Assembly: GCF_949987535.1 (NCBI RefSeq)
Contig: NC_080075.1
Coordinates: 41,263,036-41,327,035 of the forward strand
From: Balaenoptera acutorostrata
Lineage: Eukaryota > Chordata > Mammalia > Artiodactyla > Balaenopteridae
Length of the DNA: 64,000 bases
Direction: 5' to 3'
A model generated the notes under the pieces. The model was not told the DNA's origin. It saw only the letters and a program-made list of their open reading frames with translations, and did not search any database. This document shows, piece by piece, positions 53,080-64,000 of the stretch. The position numbers were made by a program, and so were the translations under genes. Numbering within the stretch: the first letter of the stretch is position 1; each line of letters opens with the position of its first letter.

Positions 53080-53935
53080 AGTTGTATCAGTTTCCTGTGG
53101 CTGTGTAACAAATTACTACAAACTGGGTGGCTTAAAAAACCAAAAATTTATTCTCTCACAGTTCTGGAGGCCAGAAGTATGAAATCAGTGTCACTGGGTC
53201 AAAATCAAGGTGTCAGCAGGGCCTTCTCGCTCTGGTGGCTTTAGGGGAGGATTCATTCCTTGCCTCTTCCAACTTCTGGTGGCTGCTGGCCTTCCTTGCC
53301 GTGGCTACATCACTCCAATCTCTGCCTCTGTCTTCACCTCCTCCACTATGTCTCTGTCAAATCTCTGTCTGCCTCTCTCTTACAAGAATGTATGTGATGG
53401 GGGCTTCCCTGGTGGCGCAATGGTTAATAATCCACCTGCCAATGCAGGGGACAGGTTCGAGCCCTGGTCCAGGAAGATCCCACATGCCGCAGAGCAACTA
53501 AGCCCATGTACCACAACTACTGAGCCTACACTGTAGAGCCAGTGAGCCACAACTACTGAGCCCACAGGCTACAACTACTGAAGCCCGTGTGCATAGAGCC
53601 CATGCTCCGCAACAAGAGAAGCCACTGCACTGAGAAGCCCGTGCACCGCAACAAAGGGTAGCCCCCGCTCGCTGCAACTAGAGAAAAGCCCACGCGCAGC
53701 AACGGAGACCCAAAACAGCCAAAAATAAAAATAAATAAAATATATAAATTTAAAAAAAAGAATGTAGGTGATGGCGTTTAGGCCCACTGGATAATTCAGG
53801 ATAACCTCCCCTTCTGAAAAGAAATCTGAGAAAAAAACACATCTGCAAAGACCCTTTTTCCAGATAAGGTAACATTTACAGGTTCCAGGAATTATACCTG
53901 ATATCTCTGGGGCCGTCATGAAGCTACTACACTAA
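53080..53935 (-). mobile_element. MLT1-like MaLR LTR, minus strand, split by a SINE
   Basis: 'ggctgtgtaacaaattacta', 'cacagttctggaggccagaa', 'ggtgtcagcagggccttctc', then after the SINE 'acatctgcaaagaccctttt' and 'ataaggtaacatttacaggt'. Confidence 0.8.
53400..53752 (+). mobile_element. CHR-2-like SINE, plus strand
   Basis: Head 'gggcttccctggtggcgcaa', 'acaggttcgagccctggtcc', repeated 'ccacaactactgagcc' units, tail of aaataaa. Flanked by aagaatgta.gtgatgg. Confidence 0.92.
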
Positions 53936-53939
53936 CATT

Positions 53940-54711
53940 CTTGTAGCTGGAGGGAAGTCCCCACCAGGAGAATACCAGGAGGTATTTTTTCTTTCTGCTT
54001 TTGTCCTTTGCCCTCCTTGGAAAACATATTTATCTCTGGAAAATGAAGAAAAGCAATGACCATTTTCATATATAACAATAGAATTATATTTTCTAAAGAA
54101 TTAATGTAATAATATTTGTGACTCATTCATAAAAGTGTTTGTCTTCTATCAAGAAACTCCCACAAAATTAAGTTAATGAGCAGTGGAGGTGGCAAAGCAA
54201 TATTTGAGAACAAATTGTTTTATATCTTGTACTATGAGATCCCATCATGATTTGCAGACAGAACATAAAATCCTTACCATTCATCACTTAGAGTATCTCC
54301 ACATCATGAAACCAGGCTGTGACCTCAGGGTCCTTGCCACGTGCCAGTGCACGGAGTTGTGTCAGTTTCACAGGCAGAGCTGCAGCCCCACAGCCTTTGG
54401 GGTGTTCGGGAGCCCCCATGGTAAAGGATGAATAGGAATCACTAACAAGAAGGTCGTTTGGACGCTATTAAGCCTTTCTGAAATTTGGTTTGGAGGCCCA
54501 GAATTTAAACTTGTCCTGCTTTTTTGCCTCTTGAAAAGAAACAAGTATTCTACAACTTTATTCAAAGTTATTCAAAAGTTTATTCAAGTATTTTCATAGC
54601 TTCTTTAGTGGGAATGAATATTATGGATTATAAAATATGGCCAAATTTAATCAGTGTGTAAATTCACCCTTATTTTTCATAATAGTATTTTGGTCTTGTG
54701 AAAAATCTCAT
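53940..54711. other. No gene recognised
   Basis: Unassigned intergenic sequence. Confidence 0.5.
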
Positions 54712-55022
54712 TCTTTTTTTTTTTTTTTTTTTTTTAATTAATTAATTTATTTATTTATTTTTGGCTGTGTTGGGTCTTGGTTTCTGTGCGAGGGCTTTCT
54801 CTAGTTGCGGCAAGCGGGGGCCACTCTTCATCGCGGTGCGCGGGCCTCTCACTATCGTGGCCTCTCTTGTTGGGAGCACAGGCTCCAGACGCGCAGGCTC
54901 AGCAGTTGTGGCTCACGGGCCCAGTTGCTCCGCGGTATGTGGGATCTTCCCAGACCAGGGCTCGAACCCGTGTCCGCTGCATTGGCAGGCAGACTCTCAA
55001 CCACTGCACCACCAGGGAAGCC
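54712..55022 (-). mobile_element. CHR-2 SINE, near consensus, minus strand
   Basis: 'cttcatcgcggtgcgcgggc', B-box 'gggctcgaacccgtgtccgc', head complement 'caccaccagggaagccc'. Flanked by aaaaatctcattctt/aaaaacctcattctt. Confidence 0.93.
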
Positions 55023-55294
55023 CAAAAAACCTCATTCTTAAGTAATATATTCTGTTGATAAAGTCAGGTCTTGGGAAAGAAAGATTTGAATGAGTCTCAT
55101 GAATCTTATTTATAATGGATTCATGGTACATTTTTATTTCTTGCATCATTATTTTTTTAAGTAAAATTATGAGAGTAAGTTGTGAATTTCTCTTTTATCA
55201 GAAAACTTAGTTTTAAAGAAAGATTTTGATTCTGATTTACTCTGTAAAATTGACAGCATACATGTTTTTTCTTGGGAGTTAAAAGTGCTTCAAA

Positions 55295-55930
55295 TATACT
55301 CTTTCATTTATTCATGTAACATTTATTTTTTGAACACCTGTTATGTGCCAGGCACAGTACTAGGCATGGGAATACAAAAGTAGACAAGACCCAGTCCCAC
55401 CCTCAGGAAGCCTGCAGTGTAAAGGGGATTGTGATGAGGGCACGGTTCCTCACAGACAGTGTGATGGTGCTTTCCTGGGGCTGGCCAGGACGTGGAGGGG
55501 AGCAGAGCCCCACCAGCCTTCAGGAGGCCAGACACCTCTTGTGAAAGGGATCTGAGGCCTAACAAATGAGTAAAAGTCAGCCAGTTGCTCAAACAAAGAG
55601 ACTGCAGTGTGTATGTGTGCATGAAGGCCCAGAAATGAGAGAGAGGATACTGCTTGGGAAATGGAAGTGGGTTAACATGGCAAAAACTGAGAATGACAGG
55701 AAAGGGTTAAAAGAAGAGACTAGGACAGTCTCTGAGTGGCCCCCAGAGTCTGGACTTCAAAAACCACTGAAGGATTCTAAAGCAGCGCAGTGGTTTATAA
55801 AATGGTCTGCATTTTATAATGATCGTTCTAGTTGCAGAGAGAGAGTGGATTGGAGGTTGCTGAGAACAGAGGCAGAGACCTGTCAGATTGGGGTGAGAGA
55901 CACTCTGGGGTGAGGGCACACACTCTGTTT
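55295..55930 (-). mobile_element. L2 LINE relic, minus strand
   Basis: 'tgaacacctgttatgtgcca', 'ggcacagtactaggcatggg', 'tcctcaggaagcctgcagt'-like text, then diverged antisense L2 to 55930. Confidence 0.75.
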
Positions 55931-56725
55931 ACCTGAACTGGAGCTCAGTGGGGATGTGAACAGACTGGAAAAATTATTTCCGTTAGTAATATTCTTGAAA
56001 CAAAAAGTTAGATGTGTTCATAGAGCCATGAAAAATTTTAGTGGTCTGTGGGGAACAAGTTTTCAAATCTCTTGTTTAAACCTAATCTACCTATAAGAAC
56101 AGGCTTGAAAATAGCTTTCTCTAATTTTTATTTCTAAGGTTATCTGACATTAGCCTAAATAAGTAAACCTAACCTGTCCACAGAGTATCAAAGCTGCTCT
56201 GATCCCAACAGCGTAGGTATGGAAGCAGCCAGTATTATCACCACTGGCGCTTCTCTTGGCTCTCAGGACCAGTCGGTGAATTCACCTGCTGTTATCCCAG
56301 CTCATCAAGTTACTCACTCCCATCCTCTCGGGTGAAGGGGCGACTGCAGGTTGCAGGACACACTCAGGAATGGAAAGGTCAGAGAACCTTCTTCCCGAGT
56401 TCATACCACACACATTCCTCTGACTTCCACCTGGGGCAATAAGGGGAGACTCCTTTGAGGACTTGGTATGATTTCCACAGCTGAGAAGGGTTAACGGGTC
56501 TGTTACAGGAAAGGCAAGTGTTCAACGGCACTTCTTCTCTTCTCCAGCAGGTGGCAATGAGTAAGTGACAAAACCCCAAGGAGAACCATTCAGAGCCAAA
56601 GCCAGAAGGGCACTGAATATTTAAAATTCTTAATTAAATGCCAACTTTTAAAATATATAAATTTTGTTTAAATTGGCATAAAACGAAAGGCCTACAAAAG
56701 GTTCTCAGGATTACAAACAATTGTG
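55931..56725. other. No gene recognised; CTCF-type motif at 56544
   Basis: Unassigned sequence apart from the motif below. Confidence 0.5.
56544..56557 (+). promoter_or_regulatory. CTCF-type core motif
   Basis: ccagcaggtggcaa matches the CTCF core CCASYAGRKGGCR at every position. It is in non-repeat sequence, 17 kb beyond the FAM161A stop. Confidence 0.55.
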
Positions 56726-56838
56726 GGGAATTCCCTGGCAGTCCAGTGGTTAGGACTCTGAGTTCTCACTACCGAGGGCCTGGGTTCAATCCCTGGTCGG
56801 GGAACTAAGATCCCACCGCACGGCCAAAAAAAATAAAA
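56726..56838 (+). mobile_element. CHR-1-like SINE, plus strand
   Basis: Head 'ggggaattccctggcagtcc', B-box 'gggttcaatccctggtcggg', short A-rich tail. Flanked by acaattgtgg. Confidence 0.93.
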
Positions 56839-56897
56839 CAATTGTGGCAGAAACAGGCATTTTAAATTTTTAATGAAAACAGAACCCTAAATTCTGT

Positions 56898-57214
56898 GTC
56901 TTTTTTTTTTTTTTAATAATTTTATTTATTTATTTATTTATTTTACTTATGGCTGTGTTGGGTCTTCGTTTCTGTGCGAGGGCTTTCTCTAGTTGCGGCA
57001 AGTGGGGGCCACTCTTCTTCGCGGTGCGCGGGCCTCTCACTATATCGCGGCCTCTCTTGTTGCAGAGCACAGGCTCCAGACGCGCAGGCTCAGCAATTGT
57101 GGCTCATGAGCCTAGTTGCTCCGTGGCATGTGGGATCTTCCCAGACCAGGGCTCGAACCCGTGTCCTCTGCATTAGCAGGCAGATTCTCAACCACTGCGC
57201 CACCAGGGAAGCCC
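56898..57214 (-). mobile_element. CHR-2 SINE, near consensus, minus strand
   Basis: 'cttcttcgcggtgcgcgggc', B-box 'gggctcgaacccgtgtcctc', head complement 'gccaccagggaagccc'. Flanked by tctgtgtcttttt. Confidence 0.93.
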
Positions 57215-58639
57215 TCTGTGTCTTTTTATGTAAAAAGATGATGTCAGACCAGTACCAGTGGTGAAATAGAATAGTCTGCAGATGATCCCAGGAGATCACT
57301 CTGGGTTGCCTGGACAGTGGACCAGCTGTGACCAGCAGCCTCCCTATTTCTTCCAAATTCCCCTTTCTTTGGCACAGGTGGCTTTCTCCCTCCCATCAGG
57401 AGGGGTTGCAACTTCCCGTGGACACCCAAGGAGTCCTGATACAGGCAGCTGGCTCTCTCAGATAATTCTTGACAGTTGACATCTAAACAGTCTGATACCA
57501 AGTAGCCTGTGTGAACCCCACTGACAAGGATGTTTACAACTTTGGTCTTGAAGAAGAGAGAGCACAGGAGAGAGAATGCCCCTTCACTGGAATGCTCACT
57601 TATGACATGTCCAACAGAGAACCCTGCCCCTTGTGCAACCCCTGTGCCGTCTCTTGCAGACTCTTGGCTCGTAATGTTCCTAGCTAAGCCCATTCCTTTG
57701 TCTATGACGTTGTGAATTTGCCCGAGCTCTGTTGCATGAAAACCTATGCTTTAAGTTGCTTTCCAGATGATGAGCACTCCTTATGCCTTCCATGGTCTCA
57801 CCATTGTGATCTCTCTGGGGGTCAACAAAGTATAGAGTGAGACAGCAATTTTCCTAGTTAGAAGAAGGCAAGTAAAACCATGATCTGTTTTCTAGGGGAC
57901 TGTCTCTAAAGGGCTTACAAAGCACTGTTAGGATTTGGAATGAGACTTAAGAAATTTATAATTTTCATTTCTCTGTTTTTATTTTTGGCACTGTCAGTTT
58001 CATTGATTTGTAAAATTTATCCTGACATTTTCTGCCCCACATGTCTATGGAAACATCCAGTGTACTGAACATCCCTTTTTCTGTGGATTGCTCTGATGGA
58101 GGTATTGAGGCTGAGGTCAACTGGAGGAAGGGAAGCCCTCCACTGTTAAATCCACTTTTTACTTTTCCATGCTTCAAAATTAATGCATAAAAGACTTTAT
58201 CACACATGCAACAACAAACTAAGTCTCATGATTTCACAATTCCTTGTGATATGTTTGTATGAGCAAAATCTGTTATCTTTGGCCTACCCAACTAATGACT
58301 GAAAAATGAAGAGAGAACAGCTCTCTAAAGCTGAATTATGGAAATCCCTATTGCACCAACATGCAAAAATCATTAATCTCTTGAATGTGATTAAGATACT
58401 TTGTTTGTGAGGGCTTGAGGGCTCAACTTTTTTTTGTCACATCATGTGACAAAATTCCATAAGTTGATGCTGAGAATCTTAACATGTAAAATTACACAAA
58501 ATCTTTACAAGTTATTTTTTTCACTTTCTAAAACCCATCATACTATAAGTTTAATTAATCACTTTTTCAGAACAAGAAATTAGAATTTCAGACAGAGCAA
58601 TCATGGAAAACAGTTCCAAAGTTGAATAAAGATAATCTT
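57215..58639. other. No gene or named repeat
   Basis: 1.4 kb of unassigned sequence. The 149-codon minus-strand frame at 57693-57244 has no recognised domain or splice context. Confidence 0.45.
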
Positions 58640-59140
58640 GTACTTAAATAAGAAAAGATCATGCCAATGATACAGAAACTAAAACAATTAAACCTATGCA
58701 TTTTAGTAATAATTTTAAGTAGTAAAGTAATAGCTATCTATTTGCATATGTCAAGGCAATGGTTTTCTTTATTGACATTATTTGACTTACAAATGGAACC
58801 ATACTGTTTTATAACTTGCTTTTTCCACTTAATATATCTTGGACATCTTTCCATCTCATTCTTTCAAAAGACTGTGTGATATCCCAATACACGAATATCA
58901 TTATGCTAACCAATTCCGTATGTATAAATATCTGCATTGTTTTCAATCTTTTGCTATTATGAACAACGCTGCAGTAAATATCCTGTACATATATCCTTTT
59001 AACCTTGAGTGATTACTTGTATAGGATCAATTGCTAGAGGAAAATTGCTGAGTCACACAGTATGAATGCTTAAATTTTAAGATAGTGCCAAGTAGTCCCT
59101 CCAAAAAATCGAACCACTATATGTTCTTGTATAAACACTG
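58640..59140 (-). mobile_element. Old L1 fragment, minus strand
   Basis: 'gacttacaaatggaaccata', 'catctttccatctcattctt', 'gctattatgaacaacgctgc' are antisense L1M-type 3' sequence. Confidence 0.65.
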
Positions 59141-61282
59141 TATCAAGATAGGGCAGTGATTTTCAGACTTTTGTTGCATGGGAACTCTTTCTTTGAAAGA
59201 AATCTTTTTCAGAATCCAGAATGTAAATCAGAAAATGAGCTTCATTTTGGCAGAAGCTGATACAGAGGTGGGAAGCCTGCAGCTCTGCTTACCTTAGCCT
59301 CTGTGGCACCTCCACGTGGCCTCCTGGAACACAAAACAATACAATACAGACAGTTTTTTCTTTGTCCTCAAATATTATTTGGCTGAAAGTAGGACTAATG
59401 TGATATAAGACCTAAAAATTATTATAAAATCCCTAATTATACCTCAATTTCACACACAATTTTCAGTAATTTAGTCCCAGCACTCTATACGTGTTCTTTC
59501 ATTGGTTTCTTTTCCTTTACAATGCACGTCTGATTGTGGCTAAGTTCTGGTCCTTTTAGATAGTCAAATAATTTCCATCTTTGTCTAAATTGTGCTAAGT
59601 GTATGAAACCTAAATTTGCTCTCACTGGAATCAGCGCATTCATTTTTGGATTCTCCTCATTTTAATAAAAATAAATATTCAAATATTTGACTTTCAATAT
59701 TCAATATTTGAATAAAACGTTCAAATAATTACATAAACAAACTCGTCAACGAAGGTAGTGGCTTCCAAAAACTGAACTGAAACTCTTGGCTCTATCACCA
59801 TATATTTCAAAATGTTAATTCATTAACTGATATAGAAAAACTTGAACTGAGGGAAAGGTGGGTTGAGGTGTGAGTAGAAGGGCAGGTGGTAAAGATCTGA
59901 AGAACCACCTAGAATCACTGCAATCAGTGACCCTATTCAGTGGTTTAGAAGCCTATTTGCAATTTTTTCTTAGTAGTTTATCAGACTTTAACAAGCCTAC
60001 TGTTTCCAGGAAAACAACTGAAAGAAGAGCGCACCAGGTAAAGAACACACAAATGTCCACTACGGCTGGGGAACCACTTCAGGTCTAAGCTTCTGTGAGA
60101 TTTTTCTTCACAGAGGCCTCTTCTTCCCCTGATTTTCCAGGAGAATGCTACTCTCTCTTTTTTTTACCCCGAAACCTTTTCACTTTTATTTGATTTTTGT
60201 CAGATTGAAGAGAAATCATCCAAGGTTTATTTCAAGTTGCTTCACATAGGCATAATTAGGCTTATTATTTTTAGCCAACCAGGTATTGTCCCCCTTCTTA
60301 TCACTATATAATGCTTCTTAAAAGCATCCAGAAATCCTGGCTCTTAGAGACAAGGCTGGAACACATTCAACTCTCTAAAAGGAGCAGATCTTCAGCCTCA
60401 ATCAGATGCTTATTGTGAAGGAAGAAGAAACTCAGTAGAGAATACACAGAATACTAGAATGATTTTATTCATTGATTCTGCAAATGTATGAGTCCCTAAG
60501 AAGCAATGTGCTAGTTCCTAAGGGGGTGCAAAATGCAGAAACCGTGATCACTACTCGGAGTTTATGATATCACCAGGGCAACTAGACTCACACACCAAAG
60601 AAGTTACATGATAATTTAAGTAGTTTACAAATAAAATATGAAACGTGTGGTACAGGTTATAGTTGCTATAGAAGACCCACTCTTTCATATTTTCTGTTCA
60701 TTAACCCCCTTATAGTTTCACATGCCCTTGTACCCGCTCTAGACTTTATGCCCAGCCATTGTAATTACATCATCATCTTAGAATCCTTTGCCCACTTGAT
60801 TTTTCATATATGCCTTATCAATCTTCAATCCTAGGTAAACTCTGCTGTCTGCTTTATCAGTTTACTCTCCCAGAGTGCTACACACAGCTGGAGAGAATTA
60901 TATTCTTTGCTCTACCTGATTCCGTTTGTGCTACCTCACAGTAGCTCTTCCCATTTTTCCTACTCTCCTGGAGCTCCTGGTCCCAGAGGGTCCTGCATCT
61001 CAGAGGGTGACCTGACCCCCTTTGTTGCAGGAATCAAGGACATCTGGCTTGATTTCACCTTGCATCCTTCCAATCTGAATTCTTTTCTGATCCTCATTCT
61101 TCCTTTCCAAAAATAACTTCTCCACCCTTTCCTAAGGATCCTCTCCGCTGCATACATCTTCCAGAATTTGACCTAGCCATGATTTCCCCTCTCCTGTGGA
61201 ATCTGCAGTCGCTCAGTCTCCATTGGCTACTTCTTCTCAACCTCCAAACATGTTTAAGACTCTCCTGTTTTGACACCTCCTG
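59141..61282. other. Mostly unassigned, possible hAT end and diverged L2
   Basis: 59156 starts with 'cagtgattttcagacttttg', like one hAT terminus without a partner I can find. 60700-61260 has plus-strand L2-like pyrimidine-rich text. No gene is supported. Confidence 0.4.
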
Positions 61283-61675
61283 CATCAGTTATCTATTACT
61301 GCATAACAAATTACCTCAAAATTTAGCAGATTAAAACAACAAACATTTATTATCTCACAGTTTCTGTAGGTCAGGAATATAAGATCAGCCGCTTAGCTGG
61401 TGGTCATTCTGGCCCTGGGAGTCTCAGGAGACTGCAATCAAGATGTCAACCAGAACTTGGCTGGAGCTGCAGAATCCATTTCCAAGGTTGAGTTCCCTCA
61501 CAACACACCAGGGGGCTTTCCCCAGAGCAAGTGCTCCCAGAAGGCAAGAGATCTGAGAAGGAAGCCAATGCCTTTTATGACCTAATCTCAGAAGTGGCAG
61601 ACTATCACTTCTGCCTAATTCTGTTTGCTAGAATCAAGTCACTAAATCTAGCCCACACTCAAAGGAGCAGATTTA
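61283..61675 (-). mobile_element. MaLR-like or related LTR relic, minus strand
   Basis: 'attactgcataacaaattac', 'ttatctcacagtttctgtag', then 'tgacctaatctcagaagtgg' and 'caagtcactaaatctagccc'. The subfamily is uncertain. Confidence 0.6.
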
Positions 61676-61686
61676 GTCTCCACCTC

Positions 61687-62848
61687 TTTTTTATTTTATT
61701 TTTTTGAAGTATAGTTGATTTACAATATTATGTTAGTTTCAGGTGTTCAGCAAAGTGATTTGTTTATACATATATATGTATATACTTATATTCTTTTTTC
61801 TATTCTTTTCCATTATTGTTTATTATAAGATATTGAATATAGTTCCCTGTTCTATACAGTAAATCCTTATTGTTTATCTATTTTATATATGGTAGTATAC
61901 ATCTGCTAATCCCAAAGTCCTAATTTATCCCTTCCCCTGCCCCTTTCCCCTCTGGTAACCGTAAGTTTGTTTTCTATGTCTGTGAGTCTGTTTCAGTTTT
62001 GTAAATAAGTTCATTTGTACTATTTTTTAGATTCCACATATACGTGATATCATATATTTGTCTTTGTCTGACTTACTTTACTTAGTATGATAATCTCTAG
62101 GTCCATCCATGTTGCTGCAAATGGCATTACTTCATTCCCTTTTATGGTTGAGTAATATTCCATTGTGTATATACACCACACCTTCTTTATCCATTCATCT
62201 GTCTATAGGCATTTAGGTTGCTTCCATGTCTTGGCTATTGTAAACAGTGTTGCTATGAACGTTGGGATGCATATATCTTTCCGAATTAGTATTCGTCTTT
62301 TCTGGATATATGCCCAGGAGTGGGATTGCTAGATCATGTGGTAACTCTATTTTTAGTTTTTTAAGGAACCTCTATACTGTTTTCCACAGTGGCTGCACCA
62401 ATTTACATTTCCACCAACAGTGTAGGAAGGTTCCCTTTTCTCCACACCCTCTCCAGCATTTATTATTTGTAGACTTTTTGATGATGGCCATTCTGACCGG
62501 TGTGAGTTGATATCTCCTTGTAGTTTTGATTTGCATTTCTCTAATAATTAGTGATGTTGAGCATCTTTTCATGTGCCTGTTAGCCACCTGTATGTCTTCT
62601 TTGGAGAAATGTATATTTAGGTCTTCTACCCATTTTTTGACTGGGTTTTTTGGTTTTTTGTTATTGAGTCATATGAGCTGTTTGTATATTTTGGAAATGA
62701 AGCCCTTGTCAGTCGCATCGTTTGCAAATATTTTCTCCCATTCCATAGGGTGTCTTTTCATTTTGTTCATGGTTTCCTTTGCTGTGCAAGAGCTTATAAG
62801 TTTGATTAGGTCCCATCTGTTTACTTTTGCTTTTATTTCTATTGCCGA
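61687..62848 (-). mobile_element. 5'-truncated L1 with target duplication, minus strand
   Basis: Antisense 3' UTR ('tttgaagtatagttgattta', 'tatagttccctgttctatac') and ORF2 C-terminus ('ttttatggttgagtaatatt', 'aacagtgtaggaaggttccc'). Flanks repeat gtctccacctc (61676-61686) and gtgtccacctc (62849-62859). Confidence 0.88.
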
Positions 62849-62859
62849 GTGTCCACCTC

Positions 62860-63189
62860 GTAAAGAAAGGAATTTCAAAAAAAATTGTGAACATGTTTTA
62901 AAGCTACTATATCTCCCAAACCATTTTTTAGCCTGCTAGTTCTTCAAACTGCTTTGCTGTTCTTACTCCATTCAGTGCCACTCTTCTCAAAATAATGATC
63001 TATTCCCTTCCTTACTTTCTCATTACCCAATATTCAACTATTGTTGATAGTCCAGATTATTATCGCCCAAATGAACACTACTGCTATTGAGCATAATATC
63101 CAAATTAGCATGGCATTCAAGGCCCTACAAAAGCTAGCTGCAGCCTACCTTTTCATTTTACCTCCCTGTTTCATTTACACTTCAGCCAG
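62860..63189. other. No gene recognised
   Basis: Unassigned intergenic sequence. Confidence 0.5.
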
Positions 63190-63490
63190 TTGGACTTATA
63201 ATTCCCCAAATATGCCCTCTGCTTTCCCACCTCTGTGCCTTTGCTCAGATGGTTTCCCACATCAGGAAGACCCTCTCCTTACTTTCTCATTGGTCGAGAT
63301 CCAGTTCAAATGCCATTTCATCCGAGAAGATTTCCTTGATCTTCCTAACTAGAAACATTCCCTTCCTCCTCTGCACACCAAAGCACACTGTCAGCTTTAC
63401 TGCAGTCACTTAATCTTATACCATAGTGTGTTGTATACATCTTTGTATTTCTTTCAGCACTCCAACAATACCTTGCTCATAATGTCTGTC
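63190..63490 (+). mobile_element. L2 LINE relic, plus strand
   Basis: 'cctctgtgcctttgctcaga', 'gagatccagttcaaatgcca' and 'gaagatttccttgatcttcc' are sense L2. Confidence 0.75.
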
Positions 63491-64000
63491 ATCTTTTTCA
63501 AATGAATACATTTACCTAAATCATTAAAATCTAATTTTACTCTCATCAAAAGGCAAATTAAAGTCCTTATAATCTCCAACTCTATTAGACTAATATATTG
63601 AGCTAAGGGAAATTGCAGAATGGTCTCTGCTAAAGAAAAAAACAGTCTTCTTTTCTATTATTTGAACAATTTTAATGGAGTGACTCAAATTAAATCACAA
63701 TTATTCTCCAAAAATGTTTGCTTCTGAGACATGTTTGCATATAGTATTTTTACAATTCCTGGTCAACATGAAATTTCCATGGAAACAGATCACACATACT
63801 GGAGAAGAAAGGAATTGAATTGTGTTTGAGCTGCATTTTGTCATCTCCATGGAGCTATTTGTGCTAAACATTTGAGTGCATAGGGAAAGTATAATTTAAA
63901 ACCACCTAAGTAAAGACATAATATTTAATGTTCTTCAAAATGACAATATCTGCTATGAGTTTTAAAGATTTTTATTAATATGTGAAGATAATATAAATTT
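63491..64000. other. No gene recognised at the right edge
   Basis: AT-rich unassigned sequence to the end of the window. Confidence 0.5.

Noticed and set aside
20448..57214. Regularly recurring repeats that might suggest an array such as CRISPR
   Set aside because: They are dispersed SINEs in both orientations with individual target repeats in a mammalian genome. There are no short evenly spaced repeats.

Overview
This window is nuclear DNA from a mammal, most likely a cetacean. About two dozen tRNA-derived SINEs of the CHR type occur in it: long CHR-2-like copies with a 'cttccctggtggcgcag' head, and short CHR-1-like copies with an 'attccctggtggtccag' head. There is also a full-length ruminant/cetacean-type L1, MIR and L2 relics, and MaLR and ERV1-type LTRs. 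There is no bacterial or viral gene organisation. The family attribution of the SINEs comes from memory of consensus sequences, not from a search.

One protein-coding gene is supported: FAM161A, on the plus strand. Seven coding exons (8410-8625, 25641-25879, 28129-29295, 29639-29806, 31419-31518, 38550-38704, 39168-39306) join in frame with GT/AG junctions. They give a 727-residue protein that follows the human centrosomal/ciliary FAM161A from first to last exon. Exon 1 lies in a CpG-rich promoter segment and an AATAAA signal follows the stop codon at 39725. Exon 4 is exactly 168 nt and in phase, which matches the alternative exon that separates the two human isoforms.

Region by region. 1-3030 holds a minus-strand processed pseudogene of the splicing coactivator SRRM1. 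It is cut by a SINE, an LTR, an L1 fragment carrying its own SINE, and a 117-bp segment I could not identify. 3030-7400 is AT-rich sequence and old repeats. 7450-8760 is the promoter side of FAM161A. Intron 1 (17 kb) contains old L2, L1 and MIR relics, a U6 snRNA retrocopy with target-site duplication, an ERV1-type LTR, and a 7.7-kb full-length but coding-defective L1 on the minus strand. A SINE is nested in that L1, and its 5' end lies only 336 bp before exon 2. Introns 2 to 6 carry three SINEs in a row, two of them at the same target, and a 565-bp hAT-type DNA transposon next to the donor of exon 4. A perfect 32-bp palindrome abuts that transposon. L1 and L2 fragments fill much of the rest.

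Downstream of 39750 I see no gene. That stretch is SINEs, L2, MaLR, L1 and LTR relics with some unassigned unique sequence, and one strong CTCF-type motif at 56544. I found no new multi-gene system. The observations that most deserve a check are the L1 5' end pointing at exon 2, the hAT/palindrome pair at alternative exon 4, an uninterrupted A13 run in coding exon 3, the exon 1 Ala/Glu expansion, the paired X-box-like repeats in the promoter, and the layered SRRM1 pseudogene.
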